A stretch of 64,000 nucleotides of DNA from contig JADKJV010000014.1 in the NCBI GenBank assembly GCA_016720825.1, forward strand, positions 21,877 through 85,876. Direction: 5' to 3'. Numbering within the stretch: the first letter of the stretch is position 1; each line of letters starts with the position of its first letter. Shown one piece after another: positions 9,028-16,966 of this stretch. The position numbers and the translations under genes are program-made. Below the pieces are notes generated by a model. The model was not told the origin of the DNA. It worked only from the letters and a program-made list of their open reading frames with translations, and searched no databases. This DNA comes from Chitinophagaceae bacterium (GTDB lineage Bacteria > Bacteroidota > Bacteroidia > Chitinophagales > Chitinophagaceae).

Positions 9028-9606
9028 TTAGCGGCTTACGGCAGCCAGCCATTCTACTTCTTGTTTCGGTTTAAATATTATTTTCTTACGGATCAATATA
9101 TCTTCCAGCATGGCCTTGGCCCTGGTGTACTGGCTGCGGCTCGTGCTTTCTTCAATATCCAGCATGTTGGCTATTTCCCGGTGACTGTATCCTTCCACTG
9201 CGTAGAGGTTGAGTACAGTCCTGTAACCGATGGGTAAGAGCCTGATACATTCCACCACTTGTTTTGCCTGGATGATAGCCGGTACGGATTCTTCCCTGAC
9301 CTGCACCCCGGTGGCATGTATTATATCAACACTTTCATTGAACTTCTTATTCTTCTTCAGGATATTGATACAGGTATGTACCACAATCCTTCTGATCCAT
9401 CCTTCAAAGGCACCCCTGTTTTCAAAAGTGTGCATTTGTAAGAAAACCTTGATAAAGCCCTCCTGCAGCATATCCTCTGCATCCTCACGGTTGTGAGCAA
9501 AACGATAACACACGGCCAGCATTTTGGGACTGTACCGGTTGTACAATTCCCGTTGGGCGGTGGTATCATTTTTCAAACAACCCTGTATAATGGCTTCCTC
9601 AGTCAT
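9028..9606 (-). CDS. ECF RNA polymerase sigma factor
   Basis: 192 aa sigma-70 family protein of the extracytoplasmic function type. Region 2 is visible as ELYNRYSPKMLAVCYRFAHN, REDAEDMLQEGFIKVF and FEGWIRRIVVHTCIN; region 4 as RLLPIGYRTVLNLYAVEGY, SHREIANMLDIEESTSRSQY and TRAKAMLEDIL, a classic helix-turn-helix. The start is taken at base 9606 (MTEEAIIQGCLKND), because the 37 residues in front of it in the open frame are not sigma-like. Its neighbour 32 bp downstream has an anti-sigma-like N-terminus and membrane helix, so the two probably form one regulatory pair. A terminator lies about 90-120 bp upstream and separates it from the TonB receptor operon. Confidence 0.93.
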   Translation of the reverse strand: MTEEAIIQGCLKNDTTAQRELYNRYSPKMLAVCYRFAHNREDAEDMLQEGFIKVFLQMHTFENRGAFEGWIRRIVVHTCINILKKNKKFNESVDIIHATGVQVREESVPAIIQAKQVVECIRLLPIGYRTVLNLYAVEGYSHREIANMLDIEESTSRSQYTRAKAMLEDILIRKKIIFKPKQEVEWLAAVSR

Positions 9607-9692
9607 AGATTCCTTTGGTTGCCTGTAATTTAGACAATTAATATGAATGATTGCTGCATGAAAATGTAAATTTTCATTAAGGTGATTTGTAT

Positions 9693-9727
9693 AAAAAAAG
9701 GGTGATTGAGCTGACAATCACCCTTTT
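9693..9727 (-). terminator. Terminator of the TonB receptor operon
   Basis: Inverted repeat AAAAAAAGGGTGATTG-agctga-CAATCACCCTTTT located 19 bp past the receptor stop codon (9746); on the minus strand it ends in a T run. Confidence 0.85.
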
Positions 9728-9745
9728 ACATTCAATACCACAGAA

Positions 9746-11968
9746 TTACCATTTTACCCTGAGTGCCAGGATAAAATTCCGCCCCGGGGCTGAAAACCCG
9801 GAAGCGAAATACCGGTAGTTGCGGTCGAGGATATTTTCTATACCTGCCTGTATGCTCAGGTATTTCTTAAATGAATAGTTACCTCTCCAGTTAAGCGTAA
9901 ACCAGGAAGGCATTCCATCAGCTGTGGCATACTGGCCATTGTCTTCTCCATCAGGATTATAATCCTTGATTTTTTTCCAGCCATTGAACATGCCATATAA
10001 CTCAAGTGCCAGTGCTTTTTGTTTGTATTGCAGGCTTGTCTTCCCGAATACCGGCGGAATATGATCCATAGGTTTTTTAGATCCATCCGGATTCCTGAAA
10101 CGGCCATAGGTATAACTGAGGGTATTGTCAAAGCTGACTGTCTTTGAGAAATTAAACTTCAGACGTGTTGAAAAGCCAAGCACGTTGGCTTTGTTGATAT
10201 TCTGGCTGGCAAAAATGGCTGAATTCACACCATTGTACACCACTGAATCCTGGCCATTCAGTTTGAAAGGGGCCGTGCTCAGTGCATTGTTGAAAATGGT
10301 ATAGAATCCGTTCAGCTCAAAACGCACTGCTGAAGCAAAATTTTTAGTCAGACCCAGATCGAAATTGTAAGTGTATTCGGGTTTGATATCCGGATTGGGT
10401 ATCACCAGCCTTTTGGAGACAGAACTGGATTCAAAAATCTTCGTCACATCATCAATATTCGGGGCCCGGAAACCAGAAGAGAAATTACCGGTGATCCTGG
10501 TGGTCTGGCCCGACAGGTAAGTCAGTCCGATATTCCCTGTTACAGCAACAGGTGATTGTTTGATTTCAGTGAACGGGAAATTGAAGAATGAATTATCAAC
10601 GATGTTTGATTTCAGGCTCACGGTCTGGAAACGGATACCATCATTGAGGATCCATTTTTCTTTTTTCATTTTCAGTGAATGCTGTGCATACACACCAAAG
10701 AAATTCATGGTGTTTTTCCCGTCAGGATACCTCGTGTCCAGTTTGGTAACAGCACCGGTTGTAAGATTCGTCCTGTCGGCTACTGATTTCACATCATTCA
10801 GTTGTCCGTCAATTCCGAAAACGATAGAGTTGCCGCCCCAGGTTTTTTTACCATCAAGGTTGAAGGCTGCCACTTTCACATGTTCGCGGCGGCTGTCGAA
10901 ACGGTCATACCGGCGGTACTCGCGCTGCTGTCGGCTTTCTTTTACATCCTGGTAGTTCAGGTTCAGTTTGATTTCATCGAGGAAACCCGCTTTAGCCACG
11001 GATAATTCATACGCACCGAGGAAACGGGTCTGTGGTCCGTAAAACCATTCAGCATAACGGAGTGTAGTGCCAATGCTGCCGCCGAAATTCCGGGTATCCT
11101 GTAAGCGGTCATACCGGGGAACATCCGAAGAACTGGAATACTGGAAGTTCAGCAGGTGAGATACTTTGTCATTGGGTTTATACAGCAGCTTCTGGGAGAT
11201 ATCCCACTGGCTGTAACCCGAAAATTTCTGGATCCGGTCATTGGAATTATTCACCACCGAATCAATGCCGTTGATACTGGCAATATACTGGCTGCGTCTT
11301 CCGAAGCCGGGATATTTGGAAGGATAACTGTCTCCCATTTTCATATCCCCGAAATCACTGTAAGTATATGATTGCAGCCACCCGAATTTTTGTCCGCCTA
11401 AGCTCAAATCAGCGTGAACTGTTTTTTCACTGTTGGCAGAACTGTAGCGTACAAATCCTGCTCCCGTTGCCAGCATTTTACCGGATGACAGTTGCGGTGT
11501 TTTGGTCCGGAAATGGACAATGCCTCCCAGTGCATCGCTGCCAAAAATTGTGGATGATGGGCCGTACATGACTTCTGCCTGTTCCAGCATATTCTGGTCA
11601 ACTGTGATGATATTCTGCAGGTGTCCGGAGCGGTAAATGGCGTTGTTCATTCGCATGCCATCCACCACCAGCAATACCCTGCTGGCTTCAAAGCCGCGGA
11701 TCACGGGGCTGCTGCCTCCCTGCTGGCTTTTTTGAACAAACACATTCCCGGTATTGATCAGCAGGTCGCCGGCGTTCTGGCTGTTATAATTAGCGATTGT
11801 GTTTTTCGTGATAACAGCTACTTTCTGTGAAAGGAATTTTTTCTGCGCAGCGAATTTATTGCTGAACACTGTCACCTCATCCAGGTCTTTTTCTTTCAGT
11901 GTATCATTTTGTGCAAATAGTGAAATGTTTAAATAAAGCAGTGCTGAAAGCAATGCGAACTTTCTCAT
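9746..11968 (-). CDS. TonB-dependent outer-membrane receptor, haemoglobin/haem type
   Basis: 740 aa. A signal peptide (MRKFALLSALLYLNISLFAQ) is followed by a plug domain (DEVTVFSNKFA, GDLLINTGNVFVQKSQQGGS, SPVIRGFEASRVLLVVDGMR, MNNAIYRSGHLQNIITVD, VMYGPSSTIFGSDALGGIVH) and a 22-strand type barrel ending in an aromatic residue (ILALRVKW). The plug wording RGFEASRVLLVVDGMRMNN matches the haemoglobin/haem receptor branch of the family. There is no N-terminal carboxypeptidase-like domain, so it is not a SusC protein. Upstream in the same direction are a small unknown protein (50 bp gap) and a haem-binding-domain protein, which supports haem as the ligand. The precise substrate is inferred. Confidence 0.88.
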   Translation of the reverse strand: MRKFALLSALLYLNISLFAQNDTLKEKDLDEVTVFSNKFAAQKKFLSQKVAVITKNTIANYNSQNAGDLLINTGNVFVQKSQQGGSSPVIRGFEASRVLLVVDGMRMNNAIYRSGHLQNIITVDQNMLEQAEVMYGPSSTIFGSDALGGIVHFRTKTPQLSSGKMLATGAGFVRYSSANSEKTVHADLSLGGQKFGWLQSYTYSDFGDMKMGDSYPSKYPGFGRRSQYIASINGIDSVVNNSNDRIQKFSGYSQWDISQKLLYKPNDKVSHLLNFQYSSSSDVPRYDRLQDTRNFGGSIGTTLRYAEWFYGPQTRFLGAYELSVAKAGFLDEIKLNLNYQDVKESRQQREYRRYDRFDSRREHVKVAAFNLDGKKTWGGNSIVFGIDGQLNDVKSVADRTNLTTGAVTKLDTRYPDGKNTMNFFGVYAQHSLKMKKEKWILNDGIRFQTVSLKSNIVDNSFFNFPFTEIKQSPVAVTGNIGLTYLSGQTTRITGNFSSGFRAPNIDDVTKIFESSSVSKRLVIPNPDIKPEYTYNFDLGLTKNFASAVRFELNGFYTIFNNALSTAPFKLNGQDSVVYNGVNSAIFASQNINKANVLGFSTRLKFNFSKTVSFDNTLSYTYGRFRNPDGSKKPMDHIPPVFGKTSLQYKQKALALELYGMFNGWKKIKDYNPDGEDNGQYATADGMPSWFTLNWRGNYSFKKYLSIQAGIENILDRNYRYFASGFSAPGRNFILALRVKW

Positions 11969-12018
11969 AAGATTTTTTTGATTACTTATTAATGATTGGA
12001 AAAGGATCGTATAAGTAA

Positions 12019-12519
12019 TCAGCAGCGGGGCGGGGGTGCAATAACACTAAGCGTTGTGAGGGGGAGATGGGTATGCTGAAGAGACGGATATACAGTAGTT
12101 ACAGATGATTCAGGAAAGTATTGTTCCTGCGGTGCTGCATATAGTTGCTGGAATAATTCTGCCAGTTTTAAAACAACCGGCTCGTTGCCCGACAAGGGCT
12201 GGTCATGCTGTTTCATCAGGCCCACCAGGTTTTCTTCTGCTTTGTCAAAATTGCCGGTAAAAGTCCAGAGGTTTCCTTCCTGGTGAAAAGTTGCGATATC
12301 AAAATAGCGCCCGTCAATGCTGATCTCCCTTCCGTTTTCAATCCAGTTAAACTGGCTGGCGGAAAGAGTAATGGTCTGGCGGTTTTCATTTTCCAGTTCC
12401 TCCCTGGCATCCTGTTTAACATGGTTCAGGCTGAATTGGAAAGTACATACAAACAGCAGCGGGGTTGCTGATGCGATCAGCAAAATAATAAGGCCTGACT
12501 GTTTGATGATTTTTTTCAA
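12019..12519 (-). CDS. Unknown exported/membrane-anchored protein in the haem-receptor operon
   Basis: 166 aa. One hydrophobic segment at residues 8-28 (SGLIILLIASATPLLFVCTF) serves as a signal anchor or signal peptide. The middle part has the pattern ITLSASQFNWIENGREISID, GRYFDIATFHQEGNLWTFTG, i.e. a small beta-rich domain. The C-terminus is His/Pro-rich and ends HTHLPLTTLSVIAPPPRC. It sits between the haem-binding protein (13 bp) and the TonB receptor (50 bp), an arrangement suggesting a helper role in the same uptake system. The His-rich tail and terminal Cys could bind a metal. No family recognised. Confidence 0.72.
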   Translation of the reverse strand: MKKIIKQSGLIILLIASATPLLFVCTFQFSLNHVKQDAREELENENRQTITLSASQFNWIENGREISIDGRYFDIATFHQEGNLWTFTGNFDKAEENLVGLMKQHDQPLSGNEPVVLKLAELFQQLYAAPQEQYFPESSVTTVYPSLQHTHLPLTTLSVIAPPPRC

Positions 12520-12532
12520 TGTGCGAAACTAA

Positions 12533-13039
12533 TTATTTTCCCTGAGTTGGTCTCTTGCGGACCAGGCTGTCCATCGGGTAATGGGCTTTCAGGCTATCCT
12601 GTGCCGCGATGGTCCAGTTGGTAATTTTTACTTTTTCTTCATCAGTCAGTTTCGCATCCTTGTGGATCCACAGGTATGAATCCAGCGGCATGGCGCCTTC
12701 TTTTACTTCGTCTGCTATTTCTTCCAGTTTTTTATACTGGTAAGCAAGGCGTTTATTGGTGAATTCATCCAGATTGAGTTTTTGCTTGCCTTCCACAATA
12801 TGTTTATCCATAAACCAATGCACGGGCTGTATATTGGTATACCAGGGATATTTGGTGTTGTTGCTGTGGCAGTCATTACAGGCTTTGGCCATAATGGCTT
12901 TTACGTCATCAGGCATCGGGAAGCTTTTGCCGATATAGTTGGGCTGGTCGCCTTCAGTTTTGTTCTTTTTGGGATGAAAGAACTGGATTACGATAAGCGC
13001 TGCCAGTAATACAATGGCAATCTTCCTGACTATTTTCAT
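12533..13039 (-). CDS. Haem-binding domain protein (c-type cytochrome-like)
   Basis: 168 aa. An N-terminal membrane anchor (residues 6-21, KIAIVLLAALIVIQFF) is followed by a periplasmic domain with one CxxCH haem c site (KACNDCHSNNTKYPWYTNIQ; Cys-54, Cys-57, His-58) and the motif PVHWFMDKHIVEGKQKLNLD that identifies the Haem_bd family (PF14376). A second half with the pattern YKKLEEIADEVKEGAMPLDS, YLWIHKDAKLT, EEKVKITNW is also typical. Such proteins carry electrons or haem in the periplasm. It is followed after 13 bp by the unknown protein and then the TonB receptor, and it lies 24 bp after gpmI. Confidence 0.9.
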   Translation of the reverse strand: MKIVRKIAIVLLAALIVIQFFHPKKNKTEGDQPNYIGKSFPMPDDVKAIMAKACNDCHSNNTKYPWYTNIQPVHWFMDKHIVEGKQKLNLDEFTNKRLAYQYKKLEEIADEVKEGAMPLDSYLWIHKDAKLTDEEKVKITNWTIAAQDSLKAHYPMDSLVRKRPTQGK

Positions 13040-13063
13040 ATTTAATTTATTATTGACCTGAAG

Positions 13064-14588
13064 TTAATGAATTAAAATGTCTCCGCTCATTTCAGCCGGA
13101 ACAGGTAACTCCATCATGGTAAGAATGGTCGGTGCCAGATCGCCCAGTTTACCGGGTTTAAGGGGTCCTTTCCATTCTTTGTCTATGATAAAAAAGGGCA
13201 CCGGATTCAATGTGTGTGCGGTGTTCGGTGTGCCGTCTTCATTAATCATGTAGTCGGAATTACCATGGTCAGCTGTCAGGAAAATGGTATAGCCATGTGC
13301 GAGACCGGTTGTAACAACCTGCTCCACGCATTTGTCAACGGTTTCAACGGCTTTCACGGCAGCCTCGAAGATGCCGGTATGTCCCACCATATCCGCATTG
13401 GCAAAATTCAGGCAGATGAAATCAGGTTTTTCCTGTTCGATTTCCGGAAGCAGGGCTGCGGTTACTTCATAAGCACTCATTTCTGGTTTCAGGTCATACG
13501 TGGCTACTTTGGGAGAAGGGATCATAATCCTGGTCTCTCCTTCAAAAGGTTTTTCGCGGCCACCGCTGAAGAAAAATGAAACGTGCGGGTATTTTTCTGT
13601 TTCCGCTATGCGGATTTGTTTTTACCATTTTGTTCCAGCACTTCACCAAGTGTATTCACCAGGTTATCTGTTTCGAATACCACATGCACGCCTTTGAAAC
13701 TTTTATCGTACTCTGTCATCGTGGTGTAGTCCAGGTCCAGTTTATACATATCGAAATCGGGGAAGTCGGCCTGCGTGAGCACTTGTGTGATTTCCCGGCA
13801 GCGGTCGGTCCGGAAGTTGAAGCAGAGTACAGCATCTCCATTGCGAATGGATCCAAGCGGTTGCTGGCTTTCGTTTACAATCACTGTAGGTTTGATAAAC
13901 TCGTCGGTGATATTGGCTGCATAAGAATCTTCCACGGCACGGATGGCATCGGTTGATTTGGCGCCTTCGCCTTTTACCAGTGCATCGTAAGCCAGTTTCA
14001 CTCTTTCCCAGCGTTTATCGCGGTCCATGGCATAATACCTGCCGCTTACTGTAGCAATCTGGCCGGTGGTTTCATTGCAATGGGCCTGTAATTCGGTGAT
14101 GAATCCCAGACCGCTTTTCGGATCGCAGTCGCGGCCATCAGTAAAGGCATGGATATATAATTCTTTCAGTCCTTTTTCATGGCAAAGGCTGATGATGGCT
14201 TTCAGGTGTTTGATATGCGAATGACACCGCCATCGCTCACCAGTCCGATCAGGTGCAGCGGTTTTTGTTTGCTGATGGCATAATCAATAGATGCCAGCAA
14301 GGTTTTATTGGCGGCAAAGCTTTTGTCGCGGATAGCCACGTTGATGCGCTGCAGTTCCTGGTACACGATCCTTCCGGCGCCTAAATTGAGGTGACCAACT
14401 TCGGAATTACCCATTTGCCCGTCGGGCAGCCCTACCAGTTCACCACAGGTGGTAAGGGTGGTGTTGGAGTATGCTTTGTATAAAGAACTGGTAAACGGGG
14501 TGCGGGCGTGTTGAATTGCGTCGGCGGATGCAACTTTACCAAGGCCCCATCCGTCCATGATCACCAGAATTACCCTTTTTGCGGCCAT
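13064..14588 (-). CDS. gpmI: 2,3-bisphosphoglycerate-independent phosphoglycerate mutase (two frame breaks)
   Basis: Interconverts 3- and 2-phosphoglycerate in glycolysis using two Mn ions. The N-terminal piece has VILVIMDGWG (Asp-12, metal) and MGNSEVGHLNLGAGR (Ser-62, the phosphoserine nucleophile). The middle piece has FNFRTDRCREITQVL, and the C-terminal piece has NFANADMVGHTG and FLTADHGNSDYM with the second metal ligands. The gene is split over three frames. Break 1 (about 14222) is one missing base in what should read VSDGGVHSHIKHLK; break 2 (about 13612) is one A missing so that NGKNKIRIAETEKYPHVSFF is interrupted. Corrected length is about 508 aa, normal for the family. Glycolysis in a Bacteroidota usually depends on this enzyme, so sequencing errors are likelier than loss. 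Confidence 0.93.
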
Positions 14589-14677
14589 TTGTTAATAAGT
14601 TTAAGTTTGGGGGATAAATACATTCATTTTCAGGGGAGAATCCCGTGTAAAACTACACCGAAAAGGGCTATTTACCA

Positions 14678-14708
14678 TTGATAATGAATGAAAGAGCCGG
14701 TATTTTTG
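14678..14708 (+). promoter_or_regulatory. Bacteroidota-type promoter before DUF4783/nadC region
   Basis: TTG (14678-14680), 20 bases, then TATTTTTG (14701-14708), a perfect match to the TAnnTTTG -7 element of Bacteroidota primary sigma factors. It points toward the gene starting at 14786, giving an estimated leader of about 70 bases. Confidence 0.65.
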
Positions 14709-14785
14709 TTAATTTAGTATAGCCGGCCGGTTTCTGGCAATTGGCATGTTTTTAGATTATTATACCGGTGAAAACCGAGTCATGT

Positions 14786-15175
14786 ATGAAAAAGATATTT
14801 ACACCTGTTCTGGTCCTCGCCCTGGTAGTGGCTTCATCCTTTAATTCCCTGACGGGTATTGATGAAGTAATCAGTGCTTTACGTACCGGAAACTCTGCGG
14901 AATTGTCGAAATACTTCGATGATAACGTTGAACTGACCCTGCCCGACAAAAGCGACAGTTACAGCAAAGCCCAGGCCCAGCTGATTGTCAAGGATTTTTT
15001 CGGCAATAACGGGGTGAAAGGATTCGACCTGAAACATAAGGGCGATTCCCCCGGTGGTCATTTCTGTATTGGTACATTACAAACCAATTCCGGAAACTTC
15101 CGAACCAATGTATTCATGAAAACAAAAAATGGCAAAGAGGTGGTGAAAGAAATCCGCTTCCAGCCGATTGAATAA
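14786..15175 (+). CDS. DUF4783 exported protein
   Basis: 129 aa. Signal peptide MKKIFTPVLVLALVVASSF, then a single domain of the DUF4783 family, an NTF2/cystatin-like fold (IDEVISALRTGNSAELSKYF, DDNVELTLPDKSDSYSKAQA, VKDFFGNNGVKGFDLKHKGD, FCIGTLQTNSGNFRTNVFM, KEVVKEIRFQPIE). The family is Bacteroidota-specific and is frequently found just upstream of nadC, as here. No catalytic residues are apparent; its function is unknown. The start is ATG at 14786 because the upstream in-frame GTG (14768) would add residues before the signal peptide. A strong promoter lies upstream and a terminator directly downstream, so it is transcribed alone. Confidence 0.88.
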   Translation: MKKIFTPVLVLALVVASSFNSLTGIDEVISALRTGNSAELSKYFDDNVELTLPDKSDSYSKAQAQLIVKDFFGNNGVKGFDLKHKGDSPGGHFCIGTLQTNSGNFRTNVFMKTKNGKEVVKEIRFQPIE

Positions 15176-15197
15176 AGCATTGTACATTTTTAATGGA

Positions 15198-15234
15198 TAA
15201 GAGGCTGTTTCAAAAGAGGCAGCCTCTTTTTTTT
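15198..15234 (+). terminator. Terminator after DUF4783 gene
   Basis: Stem AAGAGGCTG ... CAGCCTCTT followed by eight T residues, 23 bp after the stop codon. Confidence 0.88.
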
Positions 15235-15235
15235 A

Positions 15236-15496
15236 CCCCGGGTTAAAACCCGGGGCAAAAGGGAAGCTGGCCACATACATTTTTTAGTTGAAATAGCTAA
15301 CCTTTGGTTTTACCTCGACCAATAATTCCTCTGCTATTTGTTCAGTAAGGGGACTAAAGTCCCGGGTGATTTTTCTTTTGATCAGAAAAGTACTCAAGCG
15401 GGGCTTTAGCCCCTGACTTGCGTTTAAAAAATAAACTTCATATTAAAGCAAGCGGTGAATCAGCCATTTTTTTTGACCCGGGTTAAAACCCGGGGT
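15236..15496. repeat. Cluster of four short perfect palindromes with AA/TT loops
   Basis: Four palindromes lie in 260 bp between DUF4783 and nadC: CCCCGGGTT-AA-AACCCGGGG (15236-15255), GGGACT-AA-AGTCCC (15350-15363), GGGGCT-TT-AGCCCC (15400-15413) and CCCGGGTT-AA-AACCCGGG (about 15478-15495). The first and last are copies of one element. No reading frame of note is present. The rest of the space up to nadC is AT-rich and otherwise featureless. Confidence 0.8.
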
Positions 15497-15613
15497 AACA
15501 AAGAAGCCTACAGCTTTCATTTAAAAAATGGTTTTAGGTGGGAGGTCTATTTCTATTATATAGCTCCGCTGCTGGTTAGCCGATAAATAGTTCACCATTA
15601 GAGACGGCCACAT

Positions 15614-15643
15614 TGTTTTACACTCACCGAAATTGTATTTTTG
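15614..15643 (+). promoter_or_regulatory. Promoter abutting the nadC start codon
   Basis: TTG (15614-15616), 19 bases, then TATTTTTG (15636-15643), a perfect TAnnTTTG element that ends only four bases before the nadC ATG at 15648. Transcription would begin at or near the A of the start codon, suggesting a leaderless or nearly leaderless mRNA. Confidence 0.6.
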
Positions 15644-15647
15644 GCGC

Positions 15648-16502
15648 ATGAATGAAACCATGCTGGAAGAACTCGTGAATAATGCACTGCGGGAAGATAT
15701 TGGTCCCGGTGATTATTCCACTATTTCCTGTATCCCCGCTGATGTGCGTGGCAAGGCAGTCCTGAAAATAAAAGAGGATGGCATCCTGGCAGGTATGCAG
15801 GTAGCAGAGAAAATTTTCAGGATGCGGGAACCCAACCTGGTTTTTGAATCGCTCAAAAAAGATGGCGACGTGATGCAGTACGGGGAGAAAGCTTTCACCG
15901 TGGAAGCCCGGGTGCATGCCATCCTTTCCTGCGAACGTATAGTGCTGAACTGCATGCAGCGCATGAGCGGTATCGCCACCCTTACGAAAGAATACACCAG
16001 GTTGCTGGAAGGTTATAAAACCCGTCTGCTCGATACACGCAAAACAACACCCAATTTCCGCTTGCTGGAAAAAGAAGCCGTGCGGATTGGTGGTGGCGTA
16101 AACCACCGCTTCGGATTGTATGATATGATTATGCTGAAGGATAACCATATTGATTACTGCGGCGGTATTGAAAAAGCGATTGAGAAAGCAGCTGCTTTTG
16201 TAGAGTCGCAGCAACCACAGCTGAAAATAGAAATAGAAACCAGGAACCTCGATGATGTGCGCAAAGTGGTTGCCGTGGGAAAAGGAAAAGTGCTGCGGGT
16301 GATGCTCGATAATTTCAAGCCGCAGCAAATTGCAGAAGCTCTCAGTATACTAGATGGTGATTTTGAAACAGAAGCCAGCGGAGGCATCAACCTGGAGAAT
16401 ATACAGGAGTATGCCGCTACCGGTGTTGACTTTGTAAGTGTGGGCGCATTGATTCACCAGGCAAAGAGTGTAGACCTGAGCCTGAAAGCCGTTATAATAT
16501 AA
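15648..16502 (+). CDS. nadC: Nicotinate-nucleotide pyrophosphorylase (quinolinate phosphoribosyltransferase)
   Basis: 284 aa. Converts quinolinate and PRPP to nicotinate mononucleotide in de novo NAD synthesis. The family signature is complete: REDIGPGDYST near the N-terminus, ILSCERIVLNCMQRMSGIAT, LDTRKTTPNFRLLEKEAVRI (substrate-binding Arg/Lys), GGGVNHRFGLYDMIMLKDNH, and the C-terminal SGGINLENIQEYAATGVDFV. The ATG at 15648 is chosen over the TTG at 15633 because homologues start here and the promoter element would otherwise lie inside the gene. The SUI1-type gene follows after 2 bp. nadE, for the last step of the same pathway, is about 4 kb away. Confidence 0.97.
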   Translation: MNETMLEELVNNALREDIGPGDYSTISCIPADVRGKAVLKIKEDGILAGMQVAEKIFRMREPNLVFESLKKDGDVMQYGEKAFTVEARVHAILSCERIVLNCMQRMSGIATLTKEYTRLLEGYKTRLLDTRKTTPNFRLLEKEAVRIGGGVNHRFGLYDMIMLKDNHIDYCGGIEKAIEKAAAFVESQQPQLKIEIETRNLDDVRKVVAVGKGKVLRVMLDNFKPQQIAEALSILDGDFETEASGGINLENIQEYAATGVDFVSVGALIHQAKSVDLSLKAVII

Positions 16503-16504
16503 TC

Positions 16505-16846
16505 ATGTCAAAGAAGAACAAACCCGACAGCCGCGGATTTGTATACAGTACCGATCCGGGATTCCAGTTCGAATCTGAATCCGAAAACCAGGAAACACTT
16601 CCTCCTGCTAAACAGTTATTGAAAATAAAAACAGATGCGAAACACCGGGCTGGTAAACTGGTAACACTCGTATTGGGATTTTCAGGAAATGATGAAGACC
16701 GGGAAACGCTGGGTAAAGCATTGAAATCCTATTGCGGAACGGGAGGGTCGGTAAAAGACGGGGAGATAATCATCCAGGGGGATCAAAGGGATAAAGTGAT
16801 GCAATGGATGGTTAAAAACGGGTATGCTAAGGCGAGAAAAATTTAA
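16505..16846 (+). CDS. SUI1/YciH-type translation initiation factor
   Basis: 113 aa. The C-terminal 70 residues form an eIF1/SUI1 domain (KHRAGKLVTLVLGFSGNDED, LGKALKSYCGTGGSVKDGEI, IIQGDQRDKVMQWMVKNGYA), which binds the small ribosomal subunit and affects start-codon fidelity in relatives such as E. coli YciH. The N-terminal 40 residues are polar and probably disordered. It starts 2 bp after the nadC stop, so the two are translated from one message. Confidence 0.92.
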   Translation: MSKKNKPDSRGFVYSTDPGFQFESESENQETLPPAKQLLKIKTDAKHRAGKLVTLVLGFSGNDEDRETLGKALKSYCGTGGSVKDGEIIIQGDQRDKVMQWMVKNGYAKARKI

Positions 16847-16966
16847 CCACTAAGTACACAAAGTAATACAACAAAGGACACAAGGTCTGCATCCTGCCCC
16901 CTGCATCCTGCCACCTGCCTCCTGCCCCCTGCTTCCTGCCCCCTGCTTCCTGCTTCCTGCTCCCTG
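16847..16966. repeat. CACAAAG half-element plus CCTGC 7-bp-type tandem repeat
   Basis: Bases 16847-16886 carry one arm of the CACAAAG/CTTTGTG family (CCACTAAGTACACAAAG ... AAAGGACACAAGG); the opposite arm is missing. From about 16888 to 16966 the sequence is an imperfect array of CCTGCCCCCTGCTT-type units with 7- and 14-base periods (TGCATCC, TGCCCCC, TGCTTCC). It fills the space between two convergent genes. Confidence 0.8.

Noticed and set aside
7538..11968. FecI/FecR/TonB receptor surface-signalling set
   Set aside because: The sigma factor and the TonB receptor are separated by a terminator, and the receptor has no N-terminal signalling domain; no FecR-like protein is present.
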